Shown: positions 1-6,479, counted from the first letter of the stretch. The stretch is 9,728 bases of DNA from Pseudomonadota bacterium (GCA_022572105.1 JACZWN010000057.1:1-9728); one strand, 5' to 3'. Made by a program: numbers and translations. Notes: generated from the letters alone by a model not told the origin.

Positions 1-515
1 CCTATATGGCGCAGCAGGATCTGCTCATGCCGTGGTTGACGGTGATCGAGAACGTGGTCATCGGCAGCCGACTGCGCGGCGCGCGTCCGGCCTATGAGCG
101 GGCGCGCGAACTGCTCGACTCGGTCGGCCTCGCCGACCGCGCCGACGACTACCCGCGCGTCCTGTCGGGCGGTATGCGCCAGCGCACGGCGCTCATCCGA
201 ACCCTCATGGAAGACCGCCCCATCGTGCTCATGGACGAGCCCTTCTCGGCGCTCGACGCGATCACCCGCTACGAGATCCAGGCGCTGGCCGCCGAGCTGC
301 TCGCCGGGCGCACCGTGCTATTGGTCACCCACGACCCGCTCGAGGCCCTGCGCATCGGCCACCGGGTCCAGGTCATGGCCGGCGCCCCGGCGCGCCTCGA
401 CGCGGCGCTGGAGCCGGCCGGCGCGCCGCCACGCGATCTGACCGATCCGGCCCTGCTGGTTCTGCAGGCGGAATTGCTCGAGCGCCTGAGCCGGGCCAAG
501 GAGGCGGCGGCGTGA
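1..515 (+). CDS. ABC transporter ATP-binding protein, 5'-truncated (SsuB/TauB/ThiZ type)
   Basis: This is the nucleotide-binding subunit of an ABC importer; it would hydrolyse ATP on the cytoplasmic face to drive uptake through the permease encoded just downstream. The frame is open to the left edge, so Walker A and the true start lie outside the window; the ATG at 6 is internal. What remains begins at the Q-loop (YMAQQDLLMPW). It continues with the ABC signature LSGGMRQR (about 159-182), Walker B IVLMDEPFSALD (about 223-258) and the H-loop LLVTHDPLEA (about 319-348), followed by a C-terminal tail. The Q-loop and signature match the nitrate/sulfonate/taurine/thiamine-precursor group. The tail with a short alanine- and glutamate-rich end recalls ThiZ of hydroxymethylpyrimidine transporters, but that substrate is a guess because the binding protein is not in view. 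The next gene should be close, but a repeat element lies between them. Confidence 0.9.
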   Translation, partial: YMAQQDLLMPWLTVIENVVIGSRLRGARPAYERARELLDSVGLADRADDYPRVLSGGMRQRTALIRTLMEDRPIVLMDEPFSALDAITRYEIQALAAELLAGRTVLLVTHDPLEALRIGHRVQVMAGAPARLDAALEPAGAPPRDLTDPALLVLQAELLERLSRAKEAAA

Positions 516-533
516 GTGGGGAAAAAAGGGCGT

Positions 534-716
534 CACCACAGAGACACAGAGGCACAGAGGAACAAACAAGATAGAAGCACGAAGCCACGAAGACTCAAAA
601 AGCACGAGGAAGGCGTTTAGCACGCGAAGCACGCAACCAAAAATACTCTTGGTGTCTTGGTGCCTTCGTGGTGAAAAACTTTTTTTGGTTCTCTGTGCCT
701 CTGTGTCTCTGTGGTG
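534..716. repeat. Nested inverted-repeat element of 8-bp units, copy 1
   Basis: The 267-bp gap between the ATPase and permease genes is largely filled by this element. The left outer arm is CAC plus three units at 537-560 (CACAGAGA, CACAGAGG, CACAGAGG). The right outer arm (690-716) is its reverse complement with a single difference, which would be a G-U pair in RNA. Inside lie a diverged left inner arm (CACGAAGC and CACGAAGA at 578-593, then decaying) and a right inner arm at 647-673 with three units read on the minus strand. All units fit CACNRAGR. Seven Ts (680-686) separate the two right arms. A transcript could fold into one long nested hairpin. Short frames translating to PLCLCVSVV-like strings arise here on both strands; I treat them as non-coding. 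I recall similar sequence in spurious ORFs from unrelated bacteria, but the element's function is unknown to me. Confidence 0.85.
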
Positions 717-782
717 AAAACCTAATCGTCGGCATCGAGAGCTTTGTCGGAAACACTGCACTAACTGCACGCGGAAATCACC

Positions 783-1532
783 ATGAAGATCCTGCGCCCG
801 GTGATTATCTTCCTCGGCCTGATCGCGGCCTGGCAGGCCGTGGTGCTCGCGACCGGGGCGCCGCACTATATCCTGCCCGGCCCGCTCGAGGTCGCGCGCG
901 CACTGGTCGCGCGTTGGCCGGAGCTGCTCGGCCACGCCGGGGTGACCGCGACCGAGATCCTGCTCGGCCTGGCGCTCGGCATGTTTCTGGGCTGCCTGTC
1001 GGCGCTGGTCATCGCCACTTTCCCACCGGCGCGGCGTTGGCTGTTGCCGGTCCTGGTGGTCAGCCAGGCGATCCCGGTGTTCGCGCTGGCCCCCGTCCTG
1101 GTGCTGTGGCTCGGCTACGGCCTCGCCTCCAAGGTCGCCATGGCGACGCTCATTATCTACTTCCCGGTGACCGCCGCCTTCTTCGACGGCCTGCGCCGCA
1201 CCGAGCCGGGTTGGCTCGACCTGGCGCGCACCATGGGCGGGAGCCGCACCGCGATCCTGCGCCACGTCCAGGTGCCGGCCGCCCTGCCCGCGCTGAGCTC
1301 GGGCATCCGGGTGGCGACCGCGGTCGCGCCCATCGGCGCCGTGGTCGGCGAATGGGTCGGCTCCGGCGCCGGCCTCGGCTACATGATGCTCCAGGCCAAC
1401 GCGCGCATGCAGGTCGACGTCATGTTCGCGGCGTTGTTCGTGCTCGCGCTCTTCGCCGTCGCCTTGTATGCGGCGGTCGACGCGGGCTTGCGCCGGGCCC
1501 TGCCGTGGCAGGCCGAGAACGCCGGGCCGTAG
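783..1532 (+). CDS. ABC transporter permease (SsuC/TauC/ThiX type)
   Basis: This 249-residue inner-membrane protein is the channel subunit of a binding-protein-dependent importer (BPD_transp_1 family) and the likely partner of the ATPase upstream. Hydrophobic segments are visible near residues 5-23, 56-78, 86-111, 118-134, 176-196 and 213-233, the six helices expected. Between the fourth and fifth lies the cytoplasmic EAA-type loop that contacts the ATPase (ARTMGGSRTAILRHVQVPAA, about residues 148-167). The stretch QAIPVFALAPVLVLWLGYG is typical of the SsuC/TauC/ThiX group. The ATG at 783 gives the normal family length; the ribosome site is weak (gcggaa, 6 bases upstream). A longer overlapping frame starting at 668 within the repeat is a shadow. 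The solute is unknown; a thiamine precursor, sulfonate or similar small molecule is possible. Repeat elements lie on both sides, so it may no longer be co-transcribed efficiently with the ATPase gene. Confidence 0.9.
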   Translation: MKILRPVIIFLGLIAAWQAVVLATGAPHYILPGPLEVARALVARWPELLGHAGVTATEILLGLALGMFLGCLSALVIATFPPARRWLLPVLVVSQAIPVFALAPVLVLWLGYGLASKVAMATLIIYFPVTAAFFDGLRRTEPGWLDLARTMGGSRTAILRHVQVPAALPALSSGIRVATAVAPIGAVVGEWVGSGAGLGYMMLQANARMQVDVMFAALFVLALFAVALYAAVDAGLRRALPWQAENAGP

Positions 1533-1547
1533 CCGGGACGAGGAACT

Positions 1548-1703
1548 CACCACAGAGGCACTAAGGCACCAAGGCACCAAGGCACCAAGAAGGTCTGGTT
1601 TGCACGCTTCGCGCGCTCGACGACTTCATTTGTGATCTTTGTGCCTTTGTGTCTTGGTGGTGAAACTTTCTTGTTTTCCTCTGTGCCTCTGCGTCTCTGT
1701 GGT
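1548..1703. repeat. Nested inverted-repeat element of 8-bp units, copy 2
   Basis: This relative of the element at 534-716 lies between the permease and methyltransferase genes. The left arm is CAC followed by five perfect-phase tandem units at 1551-1590 (CACAGAGG, CACTAAGG, CACCAAGG twice, CACCAAGA). The right inner arm is at 1636-1662 (minus-strand units CACCAAGA, CACAAAGG, CACAAAGA). The right outer arm is at 1678-1703 (CACAGAGA, CGCAGAGG, CACAGAGG). As in copy 1, the right arms are separated by a short A/T-rich spacer beginning GAAACTTT (1662-1669). The central 45 bases are unrelated to copy 1. It is therefore a separate member of the same family rather than a recent duplicate. The left arm looks like a fusion or slippage expansion of the outer and inner arms. 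Confidence 0.85.
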
Positions 1704-1740
1704 AGGAAATCTTCGCGCCTCCCAACTGGGCGGAAACGAT

Positions 1741-2526
1741 ATGGATGATGACCTAGTCATAAGCGCCATGAAGCACGAGACCGCCGAGCACTTCTCGCGC
1801 CGGGCCGAGGCCTACGCGGCCAGCCCCTCGCACGCGCGCGGCGCCGACCTCGACATCGTCGCCGAGTTCGCCGCGCCCGGGCCCGACGACATCTGCCTGG
1901 ACATCGCCTGCGGGCCCGGCCACACCGCCTTGCGCATGGCCGAGACGGCGCGCCGGGTGATCGCCACCGACCTGGCGCCCGGCATGATCGAGACCGCCCG
2001 GCGCATGGCCGCCGAGCGCGGGCTGGCCAACGTCCTGGTCCAGTTCGCCGAGGCCGCCGCCCTGCCCTTCGCGGACGCGAGCTTCGATCTCGTCACCTGC
2101 CGCATCGCGCCGCACCACTTCCCCGACGTGCCCGGCTTCGTGGCCGAGGCGGCGCGGGTGCTCAAGGCGGACGGGCGCTTCGTGCTCGAGGACAGCCTGG
2201 CCCCGGACGATCCGGAAACGGCCGCCTTCCTGGAGGACCTGGAGAAGCGCCGCGACCGGACCCACGTCCACAGCCTGTCGGAGCGGGAATGGCGCGCCGC
2301 GATCGCCGGCGCCGGGCTGCGCATCGTGCGCGAAACGGTCTACGCCAAGGTCCACGATTTTGGCTCGTGGATCAGGCGTACCGGCCTTTCCGAGCCCGAG
2401 ATCGCGGTGATCGAGGCCCATGTCCTGGCCGCGCCGCCGGCCGTGCGCGACGCCTTGTTCGACATCGCCGGGGGCGCGGTCCGGCACCTGCGCGACCGCA
2501 AGCTCATCCTTCGGGCGGAGCGTTAA
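1741..2526 (+). CDS. Class I SAM-dependent methyltransferase (UbiE/YcgJ-like)
   Basis: This 261-residue cytoplasmic enzyme transfers a methyl group from S-adenosylmethionine to an unidentified acceptor. It has the class I Rossmann pattern: motif I LDIACGPGH (residues 53-61), an acidic residue after strand 2 in ATDLAPGM (Asp77, expected to bind the ribose), then LPFADASFDLVTCRIAPHHF (108-127) and the post-motif VLKADGRFVLEDS (140-152). The C-terminal part (HSLSEREWRAAIAGAGLRI) is shared with UbiE/YcgJ-like Methyltransf_11 proteins. I start it at ATG 1741. The frame extends to an ATG at 1639, but those extra 34 residues are translated from the repeat element (LCLCVSVV-type sequence) and do not resemble a methyltransferase. 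ATG 1768 is a possible alternative. The ribosome site is weak (gcggaaa). The neighbours do not reveal the substrate. Confidence 0.88.
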   Translation: MDDDLVISAMKHETAEHFSRRAEAYAASPSHARGADLDIVAEFAAPGPDDICLDIACGPGHTALRMAETARRVIATDLAPGMIETARRMAAERGLANVLVQFAEAAALPFADASFDLVTCRIAPHHFPDVPGFVAEAARVLKADGRFVLEDSLAPDDPETAAFLEDLEKRRDRTHVHSLSEREWRAAIAGAGLRIVRETVYAKVHDFGSWIRRTGLSEPEIAVIEAHVLAAPPAVRDALFDIAGGAVRHLRDRKLILRAER

Positions 2527-2620
2527 ACCCGACCACCCGACTTGTATCAGCGCGGCGCGAGCCGCCTGCGGTTGCCCCGGAACGCCGCTGGCGCGCCACC
2601 GGACCGGGACTGCTAGAGGC

Positions 2621-2648
2621 TTGCGTTGACCGGCGGTGGCGATATGAT
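2621..2648 (+). promoter_or_regulatory. Candidate sigma-70 promoter for coxG
   Basis: TTGCGT (2621-2626) and TATGAT (2643-2648) are separated by 16 bases; the -10 matches TATAAT in five of six positions. TTGACC at 2626-2631 is too close to that -10 (11 bases) to pair with it. Transcription would start near 2655, giving a leader of about 160 bases before coxG that covers the LivF-like remnant. Nothing else in 2527-2620 looks functional; a 5-bp stem (2552-2556 with 2561-2565) lacks a T tract. Confidence 0.45.
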
Positions 2649-2699
2649 CCCGTCATGTACGGCTGCCGGATGGTGTGGGGTCCGGCACAGTCAAGAAAA

Positions 2700-2762
2700 T
2701 CAATCAGGAGCGACGAGCTGCTGGAGAACCCCGAGGTCGGCCGCCTGTTCCTCGGCGGCTGA
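2700..2762 (+). pseudogene. Possible relic of the 3' end of a LivF-type ABC ATPase gene
   Basis: The frame ending at the TGA at 2760-2762 reads SDELLENPEVGRLFLGG just before the stop (2709-2759). This matches the usual ending of LivF-type branched-chain amino acid ABC ATPases, where a short helix of the form ELLANPEV is followed by a terminal YLGG-like motif. Upstream in the same frame (an ATG is at 2655) there is no ABC sequence: no Walker B, no H-loop and no ribosome site. I therefore read it as a remnant of a gene otherwise deleted, lying 50 bases before coxG. Chance resemblance is possible because the match is only about 17 residues. Confidence 0.45.
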
Positions 2763-2812
2763 ACCCGTAAGTCCGATCACACAAGAAACCTCGACGGGAG
2801 GTCGTTACAGCC

Positions 2813-3382
2813 ATGCGAATGTCCGGCGAGTATCGGATCGAGGCGCCGCGCGAGGCGGTCTGGGCGGCGCTCAACGACCCGGAAGTCCTCAAGCAGGCGA
2901 TTCCCGGCTGCGAGGAGATCGAGAAGGTCTCGGACACCGAGCTCGCGGCCAAGGTCACGATCAAGGTCGGGCCGGTCAAGGCCAATTTCAGCGGCGCGGT
3001 GACGCTCTCCGATCTCGATCCACCCAAGGGTTATACCATCAGCGGCGAAGGCAAAGGCGGGCCCGCGGGCTTCGCCAAGGGCGGGGCCAAGGTGCGCCTG
3101 GAGGAGGACGGCGCGGCGACCATCCTGCATTACGACGTCGAGGCCCGGGTCGGCGGCAAGCTGGCCCAGATCGGCTCGCGCCTGATCGACGCCACCGCGA
3201 AAAAGATGGCCAACGACTTTTTCGCGAGGTTCGCCGAGGTGGTCGGCGGCCCGGCGCCGGAAGAGGCCGCCGAGGAAGCCGCCGAGGAAGCCGCGCCCGT
3301 GGGCGCCGTGCGGCCGCTGTTCTGGGCCCTCGGCGTGGTCGCGATCGTGCTCGTTCTGTTGGCGATCTTCGGGCTGAATTGA
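2813..3382 (+). CDS. coxG: CoxG family protein (SRPBCC fold, membrane-anchored)
   Basis: This 189-residue protein belongs to the CO dehydrogenase subunit G family. In carboxydotrophs, CoxG recruits the molybdenum hydroxylase to the cytoplasmic membrane. The N-terminal SRPBCC domain (residues 3-145) shows the family pattern: MSGEYRIEAPREAVWAALND, then QAIPGCEEIEK and the glycine-rich GEGKGGPAGFAKGGAKV. A low-complexity acidic linker (about 149-161, repeated Glu-Glu-Ala-Ala) leads to one C-terminal hydrophobic segment (about 168-187) ending FGLN, so the domain should hang from the inner face of the membrane by its tail. The start at 2813 is supported by GGGAGGT at 2796-2802; ATG 2819 two codons later is an alternative. 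It lies 243 bases before coxS and reads in the same direction, so it probably serves the complex encoded downstream. Confidence 0.9.
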   Translation: MRMSGEYRIEAPREAVWAALNDPEVLKQAIPGCEEIEKVSDTELAAKVTIKVGPVKANFSGAVTLSDLDPPKGYTISGEGKGGPAGFAKGGAKVRLEEDGAATILHYDVEARVGGKLAQIGSRLIDATAKKMANDFFARFAEVVGGPAPEEAAEEAAEEAAPVGAVRPLFWALGVVAIVLVLLAIFGLN

Positions 3383-3471
3383 GCCGCACCCGGATCGTTC
3401 GTAGGCGTTATACCAACCGCCCGCGATATTAGGCCGACGCGGCGCGGATGGCCACGGCGCGCGTGAATCTC

Positions 3472-3500
3472 TTGACCTGACCCCGGCGAGGCAACAAACT
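3472..3500 (+). promoter_or_regulatory. Weak candidate promoter for coxSLM
   Basis: TTGACC (3472-3477) is followed after 17 bases by CAAACT (3495-3500), a good -35 paired with a poor -10 (three of six). It lies in the 243-base coxG-coxS gap and would give a leader of about 120 bases containing the hairpin at 3538-3599. coxSLM may equally be read through from coxG, since no terminator is visible after coxG. Confidence 0.3.
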
Positions 3501-3537
3501 CGTCCCCTGTGAGATTGGTGCGCTTTGCGGGTGGCGC

Positions 3538-3599
3538 CCGGTTTCGCCTGCCCGCACGCATCGCTCCAATAAATTTCATTCCGGTCGGCGCGAAACCGG
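3538..3599 (+). promoter_or_regulatory. Inverted repeat in the coxS leader
   Basis: CCGGTTTCG (3538-3546) is perfectly complementary to CGAAACCGG (3591-3599). Two more pairs (CC 3547-3548 with GG 3587-3588) form across a 2-base bulge, leaving a 38-base loop. The 3' arm ends 12 bases before the purine-rich ribosome site of coxS (GAGGGAGGC, 3611-3619). A shorter competing stem, CCGGT 3581-3585 with ACCGG 3595-3599, shares the 3' arm. There is no T tract, so it is not an intrinsic terminator. Confidence 0.4.
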
Positions 3600-3625
3600 A
3601 AGAACCTGATGAGGGAGGCTTATCC

Positions 3626-4093
3626 ATGCCAACCGTTTCCATGACCGTAAACGGTCAGCCGGCCGCGGGCGAAGTCGAAGGCCGCACGCTGCTCGTCGAG
3701 TTTCTGCGCGAGCACCTGCGGCTGACCGGCACGCACGTCGGTTGCGACACCAGCCAGTGCGGCGCCTGCGTGGTGCACGTCAACGGCAAGTCGGTCAAGA
3801 GCTGCACCATGCTCGCGGCCCAGGCCGACGGCGCCGAGGTCACCACCATCGAAGGCCTGGCCACGAACGGCGAACTGCACCCCATGCAAGCCGCCTTCAA
3901 GGAGCATCACGGGCTGCAATGCGGATTCTGCACGCCGGGCATGGTGATGAGCGCGGTCGACCTGCTCAACACCAACGCTAATCCGAGCGAGCGAGAAATT
4001 CGCGAATGGCTGGAAGGCAACATCTGCCGTTGCACCGGCTACAACAACATCGTCAAAGCGATTCAGGCCGCCGCCGGCCAGACGGGAGGCTAG
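3626..4093 (+). CDS. coxS: Aerobic CO dehydrogenase-like small subunit, two [2Fe-2S] clusters
   Basis: This 155-residue protein is the iron-sulfur electron-transfer subunit of a molybdenum hydroxylase, passing electrons from the Mo site of CoxL to the FAD of CoxM. The N-terminal plant-ferredoxin-like domain carries Cys40, Cys45, Cys48 and Cys60 (GCDTSQCGAC then KSC). The C-terminal helical [2Fe-2S]-binding domain carries Cys99 and Cys102 (QCGFCTPG) and Cys134 and Cys136 (NICRCTGY). All eight ligands are present and the length is normal. I start it at ATG 3626, behind a strong ribosome site (GAGGGAGGC, 3611-3619); the frame opens upstream to 3509, but that extension is not conserved-looking. 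The coxL start follows four bases after the stop. S-L-M order is typical of form II enzymes, while form I operons run M-S-L. Its substrate could be CO or another small molecule. Confidence 0.95.
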   Translation: MPTVSMTVNGQPAAGEVEGRTLLVEFLREHLRLTGTHVGCDTSQCGACVVHVNGKSVKSCTMLAAQADGAEVTTIEGLATNGELHPMQAAFKEHHGLQCGFCTPGMVMSAVDLLNTNANPSEREIREWLEGNICRCTGYNNIVKAIQAAAGQTGG

Positions 4094-4097
4094 AGCC

Positions 4098-6464
4098 ATG
4101 ACCGAGGGAACCGGAATCGGCGCCAGGGTCCGGCGCACGGAAGACAATCGCTTCTTGACCGGCAAGGGGCGCTACACCGACGACATCAACCGGATCGGGC
4201 AGGCGTACGCCTGCTTTCTGCGCTCGCCCCATGCCCACGCCAAGATCGACGGCATCGACACGGGTGCGGCCAAGAACGCGCCGGGCGTGATCGCCGTACT
4301 CACCGGCGATGACGTCGCCGCGGACGGGCTCGGCGGCATACCCTGTGGTTTCTCGCCGACCGGCACCCAGGCGCCGCAGAACGCCCCGCCGCGCCCGGCG
4401 CTGGTGCAAGGCAAAGCGTGTTTCGTCGGCGACCTGGTCGCCATGGTGATTGCGGACAACCTCAATCAGGCGAAGGACGCGGTCGAGCTGATCCAGGTCG
4501 ATTACCAGGAACTGCCGGCCAACGTCGATCCGGCCAAAGCGACGGACCCGTCGACGCCGCGAATTCACGAAGCGGCCGAGAACAACCTGGTCGCCGAGTG
4601 GGGGATCGGCGACAAGGAGGCCGCGGACCAGGCTTTCGCCCAAGCGCATCATGTGACCAAGCTCGACCTGATCAACAACCGGCAGATTCCGAACGCGATG
4701 GAGCCGCGCTGTTCGATCGGCGAGCACGACGAGGCCAACGAGAGCTACACGCTTTACACGACCAGCCAGAACCCGCACGTCACGCGCCTCTTGCTGGCCG
4801 CCTTCGTCATGCAAATCCCGGAGCACAAGCTGCGCGTGGTGTCGCCCGACGTGGGCGGCGGATTCGGGTCGAAGATTCCTCACTACCCGGAAGAGGCCCT
4901 GGTCACCTGGTCGGCCAAGAAGGTCGGCCGGCCGGTCAAGTGGACGGCGGACCGCTCCGAATCGTTCCTGTCCGACACCCACGGCCGCGATCACGTCACC
5001 CGCGCCGAGCTGGCGTTGGATGAAAACGGCAAGTTCCTCGCTTTGCGCGTCCATACGGCGGCGAGCCTGGGTGCCTATCTGTCGACCTTTGGGGCGTTAA
5101 GCACCACCTACCTCTATGGGACCGTGCTGTCGGGTCCGTATGTCATTCCCGCCATCCACTGCGGCGTCACCATCGTGTTCACCAACACCGCGCCCATCGA
5201 CGCCGAACGCGGCGCCGGCCGGCCGGAGGCGACCTACCTGGTGGAGCGCCTGGTCGAGAACGCGGCGCGCGAAATGGGCATCGACCGGGCCGATATCCGG
5301 CGCCGCAACTTCATCCCGGCGGATGCGTTCCCCTACCAGACGCCGGTGGTATTGGCGTACGACAGCGGCAACTACGACCCGATTCTGGACATGGCCTTGA
5401 AATCGGCGGACTACGCCGGCTTCGAGGCCCGCAGCGCGGACGCCAAGAGCCGCGGCAAACTACGCGGCATCGGCTTCTCCACCTACATCGAAGCCTGCGG
5501 GATCGCGCCCTCGAACGTTGCCGGCGCCATCGGCGCGGGGATCGGGCTCTATGAAAGCGCCGAGATTCGATTCGCCGTCACGGGCGCCGTAAGCGTCCAT
5601 ACCGGTTCGCACAGCCACGGCCAAGGGCACGAAACCACTTTCGCCCAAATCGTTGTCGACCGGCTGGGCGTACCGTTCGACAACGTGGAAATCGTCCATG
5701 GCGATACGGCGCGAGTCCAATGGGGACACGGGACCTACGGCTCCCGCTCGCTTGCGGTCGGAGGATCGGCAATTGCCGTGGCCTGCGACAAAGCCATCGC
5801 GAAGGGCAAGAAGGTCGCGGCCCACCTGCTCGAGGCATCGGCGGCCGATATCGAGTTCAAGGACGGGAACTTCACCGTATCGGGAACCGACAAAAGCAAG
5901 AGTTTCGGCGAAATCATCGGCGCGGCCATGGTGCCGCACAATTTCCCGCTCGACGAGATGGAACCCGGGCTCGATCAACGGGCGTTCTACGATCCGAAGA
6001 ACTTCACCTTTCCGGCCGGTTGCCACATCTGCGAGGTGGAGATCGACCCGGACACCGGACGGGTCGCGGTCGTCAACTGGACCGCCGTCGACGATTTCGG
6101 CAAGATCGTCAACCCGATGATCGTCGAAGGCCAAATCCACGGCGGGATCGCCCACGGTATTGGCCAGGCGCTGCTCGAGAACTGCGTCTACGATCCCGAG
6201 ACCGGGCAACTCGTTACCGGCTCGTACATGGACTACTGCATGCCGCGCGCCGACGACCTGCCGAACTTCAATCTCGGCTTTACCGAGACGCTCTGCCCGC
6301 ACAATCCCTTGGGCGTCAAGGGCTGCGGCGAGGCCGGGGCGATCGCCGCGCCGCCCGCGCTGATCAACGCCGTCACCGACGCGATCGGCGTCGACATCGA
6401 CATGCCGGCCACGCCGGAGAAGGTCTGGCGCGCACTCCAGTCGCGCGCCCAGGCCGCCGAGTAA
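4098..6464 (+). CDS. coxL: Form II-like aerobic CO dehydrogenase large subunit (molybdenum hydroxylase)
   Basis: This 788-residue catalytic subunit binds the molybdopterin cofactor and hydroxylates the substrate. It starts behind GGGAGG (4084-4089). The N-terminal aldehyde/xanthine dehydrogenase domain contains RSPHAHAKI, followed by the cofactor-binding domains with NAMEPR, GGGFGSK (residues 253-259), GQGHE (508-512), GTYGSRS and the catalytic-glutamate motif GCGEAGAI with Glu745. The length is close to the roughly 800 residues of known CoxL. The active-site loop has no AYXCSFR signature with the cysteine that ligates copper in form I enzymes, so this is not a classical CO dehydrogenase. The form II signature AYRGAGR aligns here as AERGAGR (369-375), with Glu370 (codon GAA, 5205-5207) in place of tyrosine; the flanking TNTAPID and RPEATYLVER match form II proteins. 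CO oxidation is therefore uncertain, and an aldehyde or N-heterocycle substrate is possible. The symbol names the family, not a proven activity. Confidence 0.92.
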   Translation: MTEGTGIGARVRRTEDNRFLTGKGRYTDDINRIGQAYACFLRSPHAHAKIDGIDTGAAKNAPGVIAVLTGDDVAADGLGGIPCGFSPTGTQAPQNAPPRPALVQGKACFVGDLVAMVIADNLNQAKDAVELIQVDYQELPANVDPAKATDPSTPRIHEAAENNLVAEWGIGDKEAADQAFAQAHHVTKLDLINNRQIPNAMEPRCSIGEHDEANESYTLYTTSQNPHVTRLLLAAFVMQIPEHKLRVVSPDVGGGFGSKIPHYPEEALVTWSAKKVGRPVKWTADRSESFLSDTHGRDHVTRAELALDENGKFLALRVHTAASLGAYLSTFGALSTTYLYGTVLSGPYVIPAIHCGVTIVFTNTAPIDAERGAGRPEATYLVERLVENAAREMGIDRADIRRRNFIPADAFPYQTPVVLAYDSGNYDPILDMALKSADYAGFEARSADAKSRGKLRGIGFSTYIEACGIAPSNVAGAIGAGIGLYESAEIRFAVTGAVSVHTGSHSHGQGHETTFAQIVVDRLGVPFDNVEIVHGDTARVQWGHGTYGSRSLAVGGSAIAVACDKAIAKGKKVAAHLLEASAADIEFKDGNFTVSGTDKSKSFGEIIGAAMVPHNFPLDEMEPGLDQRAFYDPKNFTFPAGCHICEVEIDPDTGRVAVVNWTAVDDFGKIVNPMIVEGQIHGGIAHGIGQALLENCVYDPETGQLVTGSYMDYCMPRADDLPNFNLGFTETLCPHNPLGVKGCGEAGAIAAPPALINAVTDAIGVDIDMPATPEKVWRALQSRAQAAE

Positions 6465-6479
6465 GGGGAGGATAGAACG

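Noticed and set aside
668..1564. Plus-strand frame of 298 codons overlapping the permease gene in another frame
   Set aside because: It starts inside the repeat, is Arg/Gly/Ala/Pro-rich shadow sequence, and the frame from 783 encodes a recognisable permease.
318..1580. Minus-strand frame of 420 codons spanning the permease gene and the first repeat
   Set aside because: It is antisense to the ATPase and permease genes with conserved motifs and gains its length from high GC; its middle part is translated repeat sequence.
537..1703. CRISPR-like array, because short units recur
   Set aside because: The units are 8 bp, contiguous and without spacers, and they are arranged as inverted arms, so this is not a CRISPR array.
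534..1703. Composite transposon with two inverted-repeat ends around the permease gene
   Set aside because: There is no transposase and no target duplication that I can see. Each element is internally palindromic and the two differ too much to be paired ends.
1639..1740. N-terminal extension of the methyltransferase reading frame to ATG 1639
   Set aside because: The 34 extra residues come from the right arms of repeat copy 2, and their Leu/Cys/Val-rich pattern recurs wherever the repeat occurs. The enzyme has a normal length from ATG 1741.
2552..2565. Possible terminator after the methyltransferase gene
   Set aside because: The GCGGC/GCCGC stem is only 5 bp and is followed by no T tract.
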